A stretch of DNA of 64,000 bases from contig OZ316893.1 in NCBI GenBank assembly GCA_973895155.1, positions 25,358,001 through 25,422,000 of the forward strand, read 5' to 3'. Shown here piece by piece: positions 11,985 to 22,527 of this stretch (position 1 is its first letter; every line of letters begins with the position of its first letter). The notes beneath the pieces are model-generated. The model was not told the origin of the DNA, did no database searches, and saw only the letters and a list, made by a program, of their open reading frames with translations. The stretch is from Marsupella aquatica. Lineage: Eukaryota > Marchantiophyta. Made by a program: the position numbers and the translations under genes.

Positions 11985-12240
11985 TTCAAATGATCTCCAC
12001 CAAATCCTTCAGCTTGGATGGCATATCAAAATGCTTGGGTATATGCTTGATGGGACCCTTGCCAAAACAAATTTACATGATAGGCCCTCACAAAAAAATT
12101 GTTACAAACTAAGCCCCCCTAACACTTTTGTTTCAGATGTTCTTGTAACAGTTCCTATAAGGAGTTTTAGCTTGATATTATCACCAATAAGAGCTATCTT
12201 AAAGTGAGTCAAACCGTACTAAATAACTACAGTGGGGGGA
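11985..12240 (+). repeat. Dispersed repeat family L, copy 2
   Basis: It carries TATGCTTGATGGGACCCTT, AGGCCCTCACAAAAAAATTG, CCCCCTAACAC and a TTCCTATAAGGAGTT segment. It is related to 7060-7260 and, inverted, to 14230-14440. The two inverted copies at 12.0-12.2 and 14.2-14.4 kb bracket the retrotransposon fragment at 12822-13975. Confidence 0.5.
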
Positions 12241-12549
12241 ACCACGAAGTAGCGGTGGCCATTGTACGAGCTACGAGTTTCTAAGTGAAGACAATATGGT
12301 TCATGTGTTGAACTTTAAATTTCTACCATACTGTCTGTCTCAGGTTCTTCATGCAACCTTTGCACAGGGTTTGCATGATGTTTGATATTTGTACTTGTGC
12401 TTTGTCTAAGTATGGAATGAATTCTCTACTTTGGCCGTTGGCCCCTACCGCAACATTCAAAATTGTCCAAATGTAGAACAAAGACAACACAGATGTTGTT
12501 TTTCACATCTAGACTCCAAATTTGTCTAAGTATGGAAGAAACCAAGGAT

Positions 12550-12770
12550 CTTTTATTTTTGGTTGTTTGTCTTTGTTTTTTTTTTTGAGTACAAAAGAAT
12601 AAACAAGAGAGGTCCAAATAGAGTACAAAAGAATAAACAAGAGAGGTCTCAAGTGGACAAAACCAAACGCAAAAGAAGTGAACAAAAGGAAACCCTAAAA
12701 ACCAAGAAAGAGGAACTAAAAGAAGTGAGCAAAAGGAAACCCCTAAAAACCAAGAAAGAGTAACTAAAAC
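12550..12770 (+). repeat. Short tandem duplications
   Basis: GAGTACAAAAGAATAAACAA occurs at about 12586 and 12620. An AAAGGAAACCC...AAAAACCAAGAAAGAG segment occurs twice at about 12686 and 12733. The A-rich lysine open frame through it is a consequence of composition. Confidence 0.6.
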
Positions 12771-12821
12771 TACCGCAAATGGACCGAGGTCCTCATCATA
12801 CCTAGCAAATGTGGCTACAAG

Positions 12822-13975
12822 CTAGTGGTCTACATCAAGTGTCGAAACTAGATCGGCAAGTGGGACAGGAATGTCCTCTAGGGGGGCTAGCCGCTGCGGA
12901 GTCACACTAGCACCCACTGTTAGAGATCGACGATAGACGGCCCGAGCTTGAGCACGCTGTAAGGTGACTGAAATGCGTTGGCGAAAGTGCGTGGTCAAAA
13001 CAGATAGCGGGGGCCCGGTGGGACCCATCCGGCCGTGAACATCCCGAGCAGCTTGGCGAAGAAGCCCGTCGAACTGATGATGGAGACGCCCAAATATCTC
13101 AAGAGCAAGGGGCAGGAAGCTATCAGATGAAGCTCGTGCAGCATATTTGGCCTCCTTCGTTTGTGCTGCTCGTGATGCTGCTGCCCCTGCCGTTGTTGCC
13201 GCTGTCCCAATGATGTCTTGGCGCAATGGGTTTGCCACCACTACATCTGCCAAAGTACGGTGACCGTCACGGACCATGGTAAGATCCACCCGTAACCGCT
13301 GTGATGGAGGACCAGGTAACTCGAGCACCACCTCCCGCCGCGCGCAGACCAACGAGCCAGAGAGAACCTGAGCAGTCGCATCTCTCACAGCGTCGTGAAC
13401 AAAAATGGTTTCGCCGCCCAAACTGCATCGAAGAAGATGGACACCTGTGGCATCACAAGGCTTCCCACAAGTGCAAGTAGGAGGTAAACCAGCAAGAAGT
13501 GGGTGGGGCAAGCCCATACAAAGACGCATGGCTGTCGCAAACTCCGCTGAAGACATCCGCAGGTGAGGAATGACTGGATTGGCCTGAAGCCAGCCTCCTG
13601 CGCCCTTCCCTCCGGAAGAAAGAATCCGAGCTCGGTCCGTGTCAGGTGCCTCGGTGAGGATGCTGGAGAGGGTGAAAGCGTGCATACGCCCAGCAAGGTC
13701 TGCCTGAAGACGGACGGGGTCCAAGGATAAAAACTCCTGGAATGAAGGTAACGCAGCTCGAACAGGATCGGGTAATGATGACCGAGCCGTGCGCAAATGA
13801 TCTGAAATGGGAGGGAACCCTCCTCGACCTCCATGAGAGATGAAAGTAAAAAAGGTCGATCCTCAGTAAGGAAACGATCTGCCAACAATGAGAAAGCGGC
13901 CGCCCACGCGCCCAAGAAGGCCAAAGGTGCAAGGCGCTCAGTGGAAGTAAGCCCAAAACCACCGTGAGGCTTTGT
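12822..13975 (-). pseudogene. C-terminal fragment of a non-LTR retrotransposon polyprotein
   Basis: The minus strand encodes about 324 residues with the zinc-like pattern C-x-C-x3-C...H-x3-C (CTCGKPC...HLLRC) followed by a RVDLTM...ADVVVANP segment. This order resembles the C-terminal zinc finger and restriction-like endonuclease of R2/NeSL-type non-LTR elements. Upstream, residues GGFGLTSTERLAPLAFLGAW at about 13960-13900, which look like the region after a reverse transcriptase thumb, are in another frame. A frameshift near 13800 therefore breaks the gene. The reverse transcriptase core is absent. The fragment is GC-rich compared with both flanks. The family assignment is by motif order only, and an ordinary retroelement C-terminus remains possible. 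Confidence 0.6.
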
Positions 13976-14229
13976 TTCAACTTTTAAAATGTGTCTAAGT
14001 GTGAAACAAAAACAACACAAAGTCAATCCTAATGGGCGTATTTCACTAGCCTGCAAGAATTAGACTAGGTGTTATGCAAACCCGCTATCATGTAGCAATG
14101 GATCCATTAGGTAAAGCTCTATAATCATGCAAAGGCATAATCCATTATGTTTCTAAGCATAGATGCACACGGGGTGGACCATGATGCGGTGCAGGGTGAT
14201 GTGTGGTGGGAAATGTATGATTGACCATG

Positions 14230-14440
14230 TAGTAGACACCACATATAAGATCCATATGTACGGAATCTGTTAGGGGGCCTAGTTTATAATTTTTTTTTGT
14301 GAGGGCCTAGTTTATAAGAACATTTTTGTGAGGGGGTCTAATTTGTAACAAAAGTTTTGTAAGGTCCATCTTGTCATAACAAAAGTTTTGACAAGAGTCC
14401 CATCAAGCCTATACTTCCAAAATGCTCTTTGAATGAAAAT
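14230..14440 (-). repeat. Dispersed repeat family L, inverted copy
   Basis: On the minus strand this reads AGGCTTGATGGGACTCTTG, then GACCCCCTCACAAAAATG and TAGGCCCTCACAAAAAAA, matching 11985-12240. Internal subrepeats of GGGCCTAGTTTATAA occur two to three times. Confidence 0.5.
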
Positions 14441-14504
14441 TAGAGAATCTACTTAAGTCTAGTAGACTATGTTATCACATTTTGATGTGCAATGAAGCTT
14501 ACAA

Positions 14505-14790
14505 TATACTGTACAATCATTACCATGATAATCATGATTAGGTGTCAACTGGTTCTTTGAGAACGCGAATACTACAGTGCATGTAGGACTGCATGCCAAA
14601 GTTTGCCGACAAGGTTGATATTATTTTGACCAGGAGCCTATGATCTACTGTACAATCATTACCATAATAATGATAATCATGATTATTGAAGATAGCAATT
14701 GACACACGATGTGTAAACTGCTTCGTTGAGAAAGCCAATACCATAGTGCTTAATACGATATACCGACTGGGTTGATATTTGACTGGTATA
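14505..14790 (+). repeat. Two diverged direct repeats of about 140 bp
   Basis: CTGTACAATCATTACCAT begins copies at about 14509 and 14648. Both continue through ATAATCATGATTA, TTGAGAA.GC.AATAC, and a GGTTGATAT segment. No coding content. Confidence 0.55.
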
Positions 14791-14814
14791 AATGTGTAGA
14801 GTCGAATCTTTTAA

Positions 14815-15065
14815 AAACTTCGTTGCACTAGACTTTTAATTTCAGATCTGGTGTAGTAGCGGAAGAAAACATACACTGTACATGACTGTTTTAGGGGCCC
14901 ACCACGTTCTTACTGCTAGAGGCCTCTGAACTATAGTAGGTTGAAAAGTTCACTGCAGTAGACTTTATTTGCAATTCTGGTGTAAACCCTGGGCAAGTGG
15001 AAAAGCGGAAGAAAACATCCACTGTTCATGAATGTGTCAAAGGACCCACCATGGTCTTATTGCAA
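14815..15065 (+). repeat. Repeat family M, copies 1 and 2
   Basis: Copies at about 14820-14940 and 14945-15065 share CTGGTGTA, GCGGAAGAAAACATACACTG, GGGCCCACCA and TGAACTATAGTAGG-like blocks. A third copy lies at 15540-15672. The unit is about 120 bp and noncoding. Confidence 0.6.
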
Positions 15066-15074
15066 ACTACAGTA

Positions 15075-15310
15075 TATATAGCACTGCAAAGGAACAAAAG
15101 GAGGCAAACGGAGAGACAGGATCCCAATGGCCAGACAACCGAATAAAGGGGGGAAAACAACGAAGAACCCTAGGAAGACTGTTATGCCAAACAAGCCCAA
15201 GAATCTAAACAAAACCCGACAGAGCTCCAGACTAAGACCCAACTGAAACCCTGTAGGGCAGCATAGGTGAAGCTTGGTAAAGCTCAGGAGTGAACTACAT
15301 AGGAGGGTCA
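15075..15310 (+). repeat. Dispersed repeat family P, plus-strand copy
   Basis: It carries GGAGAGACAGGATCCCAATG, CCGAATAAAGGGGGGAAAAC and CAAGCCCAAGAATC. This is the same block order as the copies at 52.6, 53.2, 55.1 and 59.0 kb. It lies between copies 2 and 3 of family M, as if inserted there. Confidence 0.5.
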
Positions 15311-15539
15311 CCAAAAAAATTCTATTTGGGGACCCTGAAAGTAAACCTCACCCTATGCAGAACAGTCAATGTGTGAGCCCTCTTTAGAGTGACACACACC
15401 CATTGTTGAAAGAAGGCAATGGGAACGGAAATCGAGTGATAAGAACTCCCTTTCAATGCAAAAAGCAACATAAGACCCAAAGAATTAAACGAAGATAGGG
15501 AGGAAATTAAAGCAACTGATGTAAAATTTTCGATAAACC

Positions 15540-15672
15540 TTCTCTATAGCACTTTATTTTCCAGTTGGAGTGTAAACAATTTGCAACGTGTAAAAGCAGA
15601 AGAAAACATACACTGTACATGACTGTGTTAGGGACCCACCACGGTTACTTCTAGAGAACTGCGAACTACAGT
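15540..15672 (+). repeat. Repeat family M, copy 3
   Basis: AGCAGAAGAAAACATACACTG, GGGACCCACCACGG and GAACTACAGTAGG match copies 1 and 2. It is the same orientation and about 600 bp downstream. Confidence 0.6.
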
Positions 15673-15679
15673 AGGTGTA

Positions 15680-16620
15680 AATGATTAAAGCGGATCTGCT
15701 GCGCAGTTGATTGATGTGGTGGACAGTCCGGGCACCAAGGTCGCAAAAGCGAATTTTCCAAACGAAAAACAACAAGCCGCATTTTTGCACCAGCCTGCCC
15801 CCCGCCCCCGGCCCGGGATCAAATTTTTCCACAGACAAAGAAGATAGACCGCCGGTTATTAGTTCAGCGATTCAGCCCGTCAGCCCAAGCGGAAGCCTTA
15901 TGTGGGTATCAACAGTAGTAGAGACAAGTTATGGTCTGTACAGGTATCGTGTACGGTACGACCGTGAAAAAATTTTCTCATCGAGTATCTCCCTGAAAAG
16001 CTGGGGCTGGGCAGACGGGCAGAACGCTACGGGCTGCCTACTAGTGGACCGTCGCCGAGAAGGGCAGGGATGGGAGACGAAATGCAGAGCGGGCGGGCAG
16101 GGCAAGTTGCGGGGAAAGAAAGAAGGACCAGAACCATCATTCTAATTGAGGGACAAGAGTCTGTCACCTCAGCTCAGCTCACTTCAGCCCGGCCCGTCTC
16201 GTCTCTCGGATCTGGTCTGCCCGTCAGCTGGGGCTCTAGAATGATGTCGCACTTATTATTGGGGCATCATTCAAAGGGCAGGGCACAGAATCATTCTTTC
16301 GCGCAAAGGGCAGGGGCACAGAATCATTCTTTCTCGGCAAAGGGCAGATGAGCAGAATAGCAGATAGAATGATAGAGGGAGGTTGATGATGAGTCATGAC
16401 TGTCTCCTGGGCAGTAGATGGAAATAGTTTATTCGGGAGAAGGAGAGGGCAGGATCATGCGAAAGGACATCCCTCTCTTTAATTCTGCAGAGAGCTCTCG
16501 CTCTCCTCGTGTTTACAATTGGGGGAAAGGAGGTGTCATTATTCACGAGGGGGGTTGCTCTAGTAGTACTGCCCTGCACAGCACTGCCCTGCCCCTGCGC
16601 TGCCCTGCCATGGGGGTTTG
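15680..16620. other. CpG-rich patch with a short tandem duplication
   Basis: The segment is rich in CG and in CCCGGCC-like words. A unit of about 31-38 bp containing GGGCACAGAATCATTCTTTC is tandemly repeated at about 16278-16345. Plus-strand open frames (15711-16145, 16070-16351) lack recognisable domains. No gene is called, although a promoter or untranslated first exon cannot be excluded. Confidence 0.35.
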
Positions 16621-17639
16621 ATGTTTCTATCTAATCTTCCTTTTCCCGTTTTTTTTAAGGAATTGAATGTGCATGTCTTTGGTGCCCAACCCACTGTTGC
16701 CCGCCGTACTGACAATCAAGGGTTTTTTTTTCTTGCTTTTTTTTCCTTGAAAGGTTCCCACTTCTGACATTCACGGTCAGCAGGCCTTTGGAGCTAATGA
16801 ATGAATTTTTTCATAGTCCTGACACTTCAATCTGTCATCAATCTCGAAAACCAACAGCCCAGATCGAGAGCTCTTTCCAAAACCCTATTCTAAACTATTC
16901 TTTTTCGTCGACAACGACAATCAATAATTGCATAAGAAGACCGCTACTGTACATTATTTTTATGTTCGTGTAAATGTTGTCAGTACGTTATCTACTGGAA
17001 GGGTCCATTTTCGATGCTTTGCATTTGAAAAATAGGAAAGACTGGAAGCCTTTATAATTATGCTTCTTTTGTCCGTAAGATAGTACATTAGATCAGTTCA
17101 CCGGACCGTCACTTATTTTCCAATTATTTCAGTGTAAAACATTGACATTTATGTGGAATCAGTATTAAATACGAATGTAACCAATGAAATGATAACAAGA
17201 TTACAAGTATCTTCAATGTAAGCTCTGTTCACATTCTTCATTCAGCTGGAGCTTTTATGAAACCAATAAAAGAAGGGCTAGACTCTTTCTTGGGGTGGAA
17301 GGGAAGATCTGGGATATGATATAATAATGCCCGTTGCCCGTACTTTTCCCTTTTTCTGACCGGGGAATCATCCAAGTAAAATACAATTTCGTAACAGTCT
17401 GAAATGGGAAATGGTAACATCACTTTGTCAGCTCCAACTTTCGATATTTTGGTTTAAAGTAAAGTGACATTTCCTACAAGACTGGCTTGTCTCCTGACCA
17501 TGTGTTTTGTTGTAGGGTTCCTACACTGTTGCCAGAGAATTAGACCAGTGTTATTTTTGTTATTTAAAGAGTTTCCCCCATCCTCGAAATCCTATCCAGG
17601 CGGTGCCCTACAATCATGGAGACGTGCATCTGTTGTCAT
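16621..17639. other. Gene-free stretch
   Basis: No gene, RNA or clear repeat was recognised before the minisatellite begins near 17640. Confidence 0.4.
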
Positions 17640-17988
17640 AGTTAGTGGCTCATTTGTTGTTTCCTGGGCTAATTAATTAGGAGACCTTGGCACTTACTAC
17701 CTTCCATTCCCAACTTGATAGGCCTAATTAGTTAGGAGCCATCTGAACTTACTACCTTCCATTTTGACTTGCTAGGCTAAATAGTGAGGACCCCTTGGAG
17801 CCTGCTACCTTCCATTTCCAACTTTTTTTCTGATTTGTTAGAGCTAATTAGTAGGAACCCTCTTACTTCCATTTTTTTACTTGCTAGGGCTAATAGTCAG
17901 GAGCCCTTGGACCTCACTACATTCAATTTTTGAGTTCCTAGGCAAAATAGCGAGGAGCCCTCAAAACTTACTACCATTGATATCCAAC
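17640..17988. repeat. Minisatellite, left part
   Basis: Diverged units of about 55-60 bp share GCTAATTAGT.AGGAGCCCT, ACTTACTACCTTCCATTT and AACTTG.TAG. The array stops exactly at the R1 target site and resumes at 46800, so it was continuous before R1 inserted. Confidence 0.8.
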
Positions 17989-17993
17989 TTGTT
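17989..17993. repeat. Target-site duplication of R1, left copy
   Basis: TTGTT here matches TTGTT at 46795-46799. It lies within an AACTTGTT segment of the minisatellite unit. Confidence 0.75.
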
Positions 17994-18615
17994 TGTGACA
18001 CGGGTAACGTGTCACTTAACCAAACGCAGGTCCTAGATTAGGACTTATACGGTCATTAGGACCATAACCGTAACGTAGAATAGCACGAGTAGCCGTCTTT
18101 GCCATTATGAATAGATTAGGAGTAGGTTAGTTGACTGAATGATTACGAATTAAAGAAGGGGATTATTACGATCGACCGAGGTACGGTGGCGGCGGCGGAG
18201 TAAAAATCCGTTAGGAGATCACGCTTGGACCGAGACGCCAACTTCAGCTCATTATCAATGACCAAAACGGCCTTGCCCTCTCACGCTCGAGCTCACCATG
18301 GCACCTCCATAAGAGCCGAGTCGATGGCGCTGTGGCCCATTTGCTCATTTCTACCTTTCGAAATTCGCGGACGCTGCCAGTCACTCTTGCCTTTTGGTCA
18401 CATCAAGCTACCTTTTACGAGGAACTTATCGAGGGTTAAGAGCGGATTGTGGAGGAATTTAGTCAGGGCGAGTAAGGCCGCCACCAGCAGACGGATTTGT
18501 CGGGCGGGAACGCGGACTCAACGAACCAGACCACGAAGGTTAGACGACCCTTATAGCCTTGGGATTTTGGACCTTGTTTGGTGAGGTAGCTGCTAAGTTC
18601 TCTGAGACTTACTAG

Positions 18616-19190
18616 TACTCTTGCCCCGAGAAAGCCGCTTACGAACGAAGATACGCGAAGTTGGTGGCCGAGGAAGCGCAGGTTAGTTGTGAGAAGACGA
18701 CCATCACCAGAGATTCCAGTTACAATGAACTGCGGGATTACATCACCGAGCTATATATCAGCGAGGAGGGGTTTCGATCGGTAGCAGAGGTGATTCTTGA
18801 AGTCCCCGCGAAGTTCTTTAGGCTGAGGGGTAGCCAGAGACTGACTCCAATGGAGCTCGACAAGATTTCAGGATACATCGACCAGCAGATTGCAGCCGAG
18901 AAGCGCGAAGAAGACATCAGCAGACAACAGGAAGCGGCGCGTAATCTTACATTCCTCGGGGAAAGCTCGAACGCCTTCAAGTGGGATATGGCTACCCCGA
19001 CACCACCCCCAGCCCCTCAGCCGATGACCACAGGCGTACCACCTAACCGGTCTCAAGTCCGACCCATGAATAACACCGAGTGTTCCTCAGGTTCCGAGCA
19101 TGTTAGTCCGCAGCTTGAGCAACGCTCTTGAAAGCGGGCAAGGGCGACGCCGGCCCCTGGGCCGACAATGCGAACCAACGTCGCCCCTAC
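18616..19190 (+). pseudogene. R1 protein, N-terminal part
   Basis: The reading frame is open from 18616, with no obvious ATG near the start; the first stretch reads YSCPEKAAYERRYAKL. It continues with an acidic, coiled-coil-prone region and a Pro-rich linker. A TGA at 19129-19131 interrupts it, and the frame is open after this stop to the junction with B. Removing B and one TAC copy carries the same frame from 19190 into 44150 without a shift, which shows that this and 44150-45768 were one gene. The stop is best explained as CGA to TGA. No enzyme motif is seen. The N-terminal layout parallels the R2 protein. Confidence 0.6.
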
Positions 19191-19204
19191 CACAACTACA
19201 TTTT

Positions 19205-19570
19205 TGCATTTCAGGACCAGGTTTAACCTAACCCAAGACGACGTTCCTTCCATTTACGATGGACTATACGTCGTTAAGCTCCGGACTGTTGTCGGATGTC
19301 GTTCGGAGTTCCGACGGGATCGGATAATGTCAACTTGTGTGACGTTAACTTTACGTCCTTTAAGACACAGTAAGTTACCTCGTATATCACGTTGTACCTT
19401 ACATTACGTCTTACTAGACGTGGTAACTTACCTGTTCCCGGAAGACGTAAATGAGAACGATGTATAGGATGACATTCTTAAGTTTAGGCATTTGGAAGGA
19501 CGTATCTTCAGATGCATCGTCATAGAATACCATATGTGCATCGGGAAAAATGACGTTAATTCCACATATC
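19205..19570. repeat. B left subterminal repeats, outer block
   Basis: Many copies of ACGTC, GACGTTAA and related words in both orientations, for example AACGTC near 19178-19245 and GACGT near 19436 and 19551. Such subterminal arrays are the usual binding sites of CACTA-encoded DNA-binding proteins (TNPA in En/Spm). Confidence 0.75.
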
Positions 19571-19687
19571 AGTGGAGGACAGATTGAACTATAGGCGGGA
19601 GGCTCACTATAGCCTACATTCCCGAGTGAAGACATCAAAGGTCCTTAGTGTAGAGAAGTTGAACCGTGGGAGGCAAAGTGTTCAGCT

Positions 19688-20248
19688 ATGGTGCGAAAGT
19701 TCTTTGCAAATGTGCATTGTTGTTTCCTCCCGCTTGGTGAGGAGGAGAAGATGGTTCGAGGGTTCTTTGGCCGTGGAGGGCTTGTTGACAAGCTATGTAC
19801 CTCACAGACCGATTTCTTGATTGTAAATACGTGGAAACAGGTTGTGGAGCACTTCAGTGACTATGCTAGCTTGATCGAGCATTTCGCTGAAACCGTGCAT
19901 TTCATCTCTACTCGGTGGGTAGAGTGCTCCATTCTTGCCAGCAAGCAGTTGGATCCAGGAGAGTTCTTCTTGCATCCGAGCAATGATCGTGGTCTAGAAG
20001 ATTCGCCCGAGGATGATGATGGTGAGGCCTACCCTCCCACCTTGTCTAAATGTGACCTGTCACCCACTGAACTTCAGATTGCTATGTTTGATTACAAGGA
20101 AAGTTGTGCAGCCAAGGTGGAGGCTCAGAGGCTACAGGCCGGTGAAGCTGTTGTGCGGAAGAATTGGAATGCCAGCCAAAGGCGTGCTTCGTACAAGAAG
20201 AGGAAAGCAGACGAGGAGTACTACTGGTCTGATGAAGGGACTCCTTAA
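19688..20248 (+). CDS. Unidentified ORF in the left arm of B
   Basis: An open frame of 186 codons begins with ATG and runs convergent to the transposase gene, between two blocks of B subterminal repeats. The protein has no domain I recognise. A middle part is mixed hydrophobic and acidic (FETVHFISTRW-like to SPEDDDGEAYP), followed by a basic helix-rich segment (ASQRRASYKKRKADEEYYW) that could bind DNA or act as a nuclear signal. A possible polyadenylation signal AATAAA lies near 20362. It could be an extra B gene, a last exon of a longer gene or a captured host fragment. Element A has no counterpart at this position. Coding status is plausible but unproven. Confidence 0.4.
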   Translation: MVRKFFANVHCCFLPLGEEEKMVRGFFGRGGLVDKLCTSQTDFLIVNTWKQVVEHFSDYASLIEHFAETVHFISTRWVECSILASKQLDPGEFFLHPSNDRGLEDSPEDDDGEAYPPTLSKCDLSPTELQIAMFDYKESCAAKVEAQRLQAGEAVVRKNWNASQRRASYKKRKADEEYYWSDEGTP

Positions 20249-20429
20249 TCAACATCAGTCTGGAGGGAGGGTGTAGAGGGATGACCATGACTCATGTAGG
20301 CTACATTTACATTAGAAAGGATGGTACAGCTATTGTGTATCTCTATTTGGTCTATGTGCAGCAATAAACACATCCATGAGTGCTATTTGTCGCAACAATT
20401 GTGTGGTTTGAATGTTGTATCTTTTTCCT

Positions 20430-20710
20430 ATGATTAACGTCGAAGAAAAATTAGTACGTTGACTGAACCGTCGTAGCTAATTATTAACGTTGTTCTACTC
20501 GAGGTAATATATTTTTGTCGCGCCATACATCGTTAAGAACGTCGTTTTCACCGTGTTACGACGTATAGAAGGACGTTAATAAACCCTTATAATGTCGGCT
20601 GATGGTTCGGTACACGACGTTAACTACCATTACATTGAATTGGCGTAGCTATAAATGACGTTAGAGAATTTGGTATCGACGTAAATTGTTTCGGACGACG
20701 TTAATGACAA
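20430..20710. repeat. B left subterminal repeats, inner block
   Basis: AACGTCG, GACGTTAA and ACGTCGTT words recur about every 20-40 bp, as in the outer block. It lies between the unidentified ORF and the 3' end of the transposase gene. Confidence 0.7.
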
Positions 20711-20898
20711 TTATCCCTTGTAGCAGAAGGCCGAGGGATCATGTCCATAAATGTATGGTTATTACTTGCTTCTTTACCAAGTGATTAACAAGCCCATCCC
20801 ACTCTGCAAATTGATAGATGCCTAGGCCATGAAATATGTCTGTTTATATGCAAACCGTGACAACAGTCAATACAAATGGGGATAGTGAGTCTATCATG

Positions 20899-21769
20899 TC
20901 AATCCTCCTCGTCTGTGATAGCTGATGGCATGAAACATTTCCTGCGGCGTGGAAAGATGGGAATCACAATGGACCATCCTCCCATGTTGTGCATCGGAAC
21001 CATAATGCATTGATCCACTTGGCTAGGAAAAACTATAGTGTCACTAAACTCAGTCCCGCTTGGTGCAACACGGGTCGTGTCCACACGATAAAATCCACAC
21101 TCATCCTTCACCATGGTAGCTCTTGCTGGAGGTGACATGATGGACTTGTGCCACCTCACCTCTAACACCGTGGTGGTAAACGAGCCAAAATTAACATCCA
21201 AAATATCCAGGACAATGCCACAATAAGGAACCTCAACATCACCTACATCGGTCACCATATATACTCCAGAGTTACAAGTACTCTTCTTCATATGGTCCGT
21301 CCTCCAAGTCCGAAAGTGGTTCCCTGACTCATACATGTGAGTATGACTCATAGCCCACATCGAAGGCCCCCTAATGATGGTCTGTACATCAATGGGAATG
21401 AGTGTAGGGCCATGCACTGCAAGGAGCCCCTCCATGCGCTCCAAGGCCCATATGCGAAATGATGCATGAACACAGTCTCGTACTGCCCTATCCGCTGCTG
21501 CTCCACCCATGCCCTGCAAGTACTGGGTCACATATACATTAGATCCCAATATGTGCCAACCACCTTGAATGTACATTTCAAATCTAAGTAGGACTCAACA
21601 TGAAGGATTACGTCCCTACCTATACAACTCTCTCCAATCTGACATCTCGGTGCGGTTCTCCAACACATAATTGTGGATCTGTCGGCGAAAAATGTCATCA
21701 TGTAATGATCGCTTCTTTGACGCGCCCATCACTCGCAACCCACCATTATCATCATCTTGTGCCTCTTCC
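20899..21769 (-). pseudogene. B tnp2 transposase, C-terminal part (DUF4216)
   Basis: This is the continuation of 31662-34603 beyond element A. The coding strand reads in frame across the empty site (ACA GCT TGG GAA GAG). It passes WEEAQDDDNGG... to WRELYR at about 21620, then probably a very short intron to 21583, and on to the stop at 20899. The last 190 residues contain the DUF4216 pattern: VEVPYCGIVLDILDVNFG, then TVLEVRWHKS, DECGFYRVDT, IVFPSQVDQC and GGWSIVIP. The same order is seen at the C-terminus of the A transposase. The 36-bp intron is unusually short and is the least certain part of the model. Confidence 0.75.
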
Positions 21770-21772
21770 CAA
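21770..21772. repeat. Target-site duplication of A, left copy
   Basis: CAA here and CAA at 31662-31664, a 3-bp duplication as expected for CACTA elements. Confidence 0.8.
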
Positions 21773-21803
21773 CACTACTACATATTGGCCCCTTTTGTGA
21801 AGC

Positions 21804-22230
21804 TTTTTTTTGACGCCGGGATGGTCTTGCGATGTCATCGACTTCAGATATTTTGTGATCAAACACGCATCACAATAAACCATGCTCACAGGTTCGCAAC
21901 ATGGTGTTGCGAAGCTAAATACCTCGCAATTTGTTTGAGATCGGATTGAATTCGCAACTCTTTCAGATACTATTCGTCTCGCAAAGTATTTGTGGATCCG
22001 CGACCATCGCGACTGTATTTGGATCTCTTTTGTTTCATAATTTAGCGATAATAATGTACTCAAATATATATTGTGAACCTATTAGCTTCGCACAATATTG
22101 TGAAGCATAAATAGTCGCAAGTTACCGAATCCAGTTGATTCGCAAAGTTGAGAACACATTGACATCACAATTACCGATGGTGTGTTATTCACAAAGTGTT
22201 CAGAAGTTGCTTCTTGACAAGCTTGAAAAT
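21804..22230. repeat. A left subterminal repeats (TTCGCAA type)
   Basis: TTCGCAA, CTCGCAA, TTTGCGA and close variants in both orientations, for example near 21893, 21950, 22088 and 22139. They presumably bind an element-encoded protein, by analogy with En/Spm TNPA sites. Sequence from 22231 to 22527 shows no further ordered repeat. Confidence 0.75.
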
Positions 22231-22527
22231 GTTTTGCAAAGAGAGTTGTTTGAAAATTTTGTAGAATGGAAATGTTTGAGAGAGTTTCTTTACAAGATGG
22301 AGAATGCATGTGTTTAGGTTACAGCTAGGGTTTTCAAAAAGGTGGCATGCATGAGGATAGCTTTGGAAATGGCTAAGGTTGCATATATAACAGTGAGATG
22401 AAATTTCAAAGTCCAATTAAGTGTTTGTAAAACAAAAGAAGAAAAGTAATATGTTAATATAAATAAAACCATGATAGTTAGTTTAGGGTCAAATTCTGGG
22501 CCCACAACAAGTTTTACTACTAGTGCA

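Noticed and set aside
18736-18980. Minus-strand frames opposite R1
   Set aside because: No domain, and the plus frame is shown to be real by continuity across element B.
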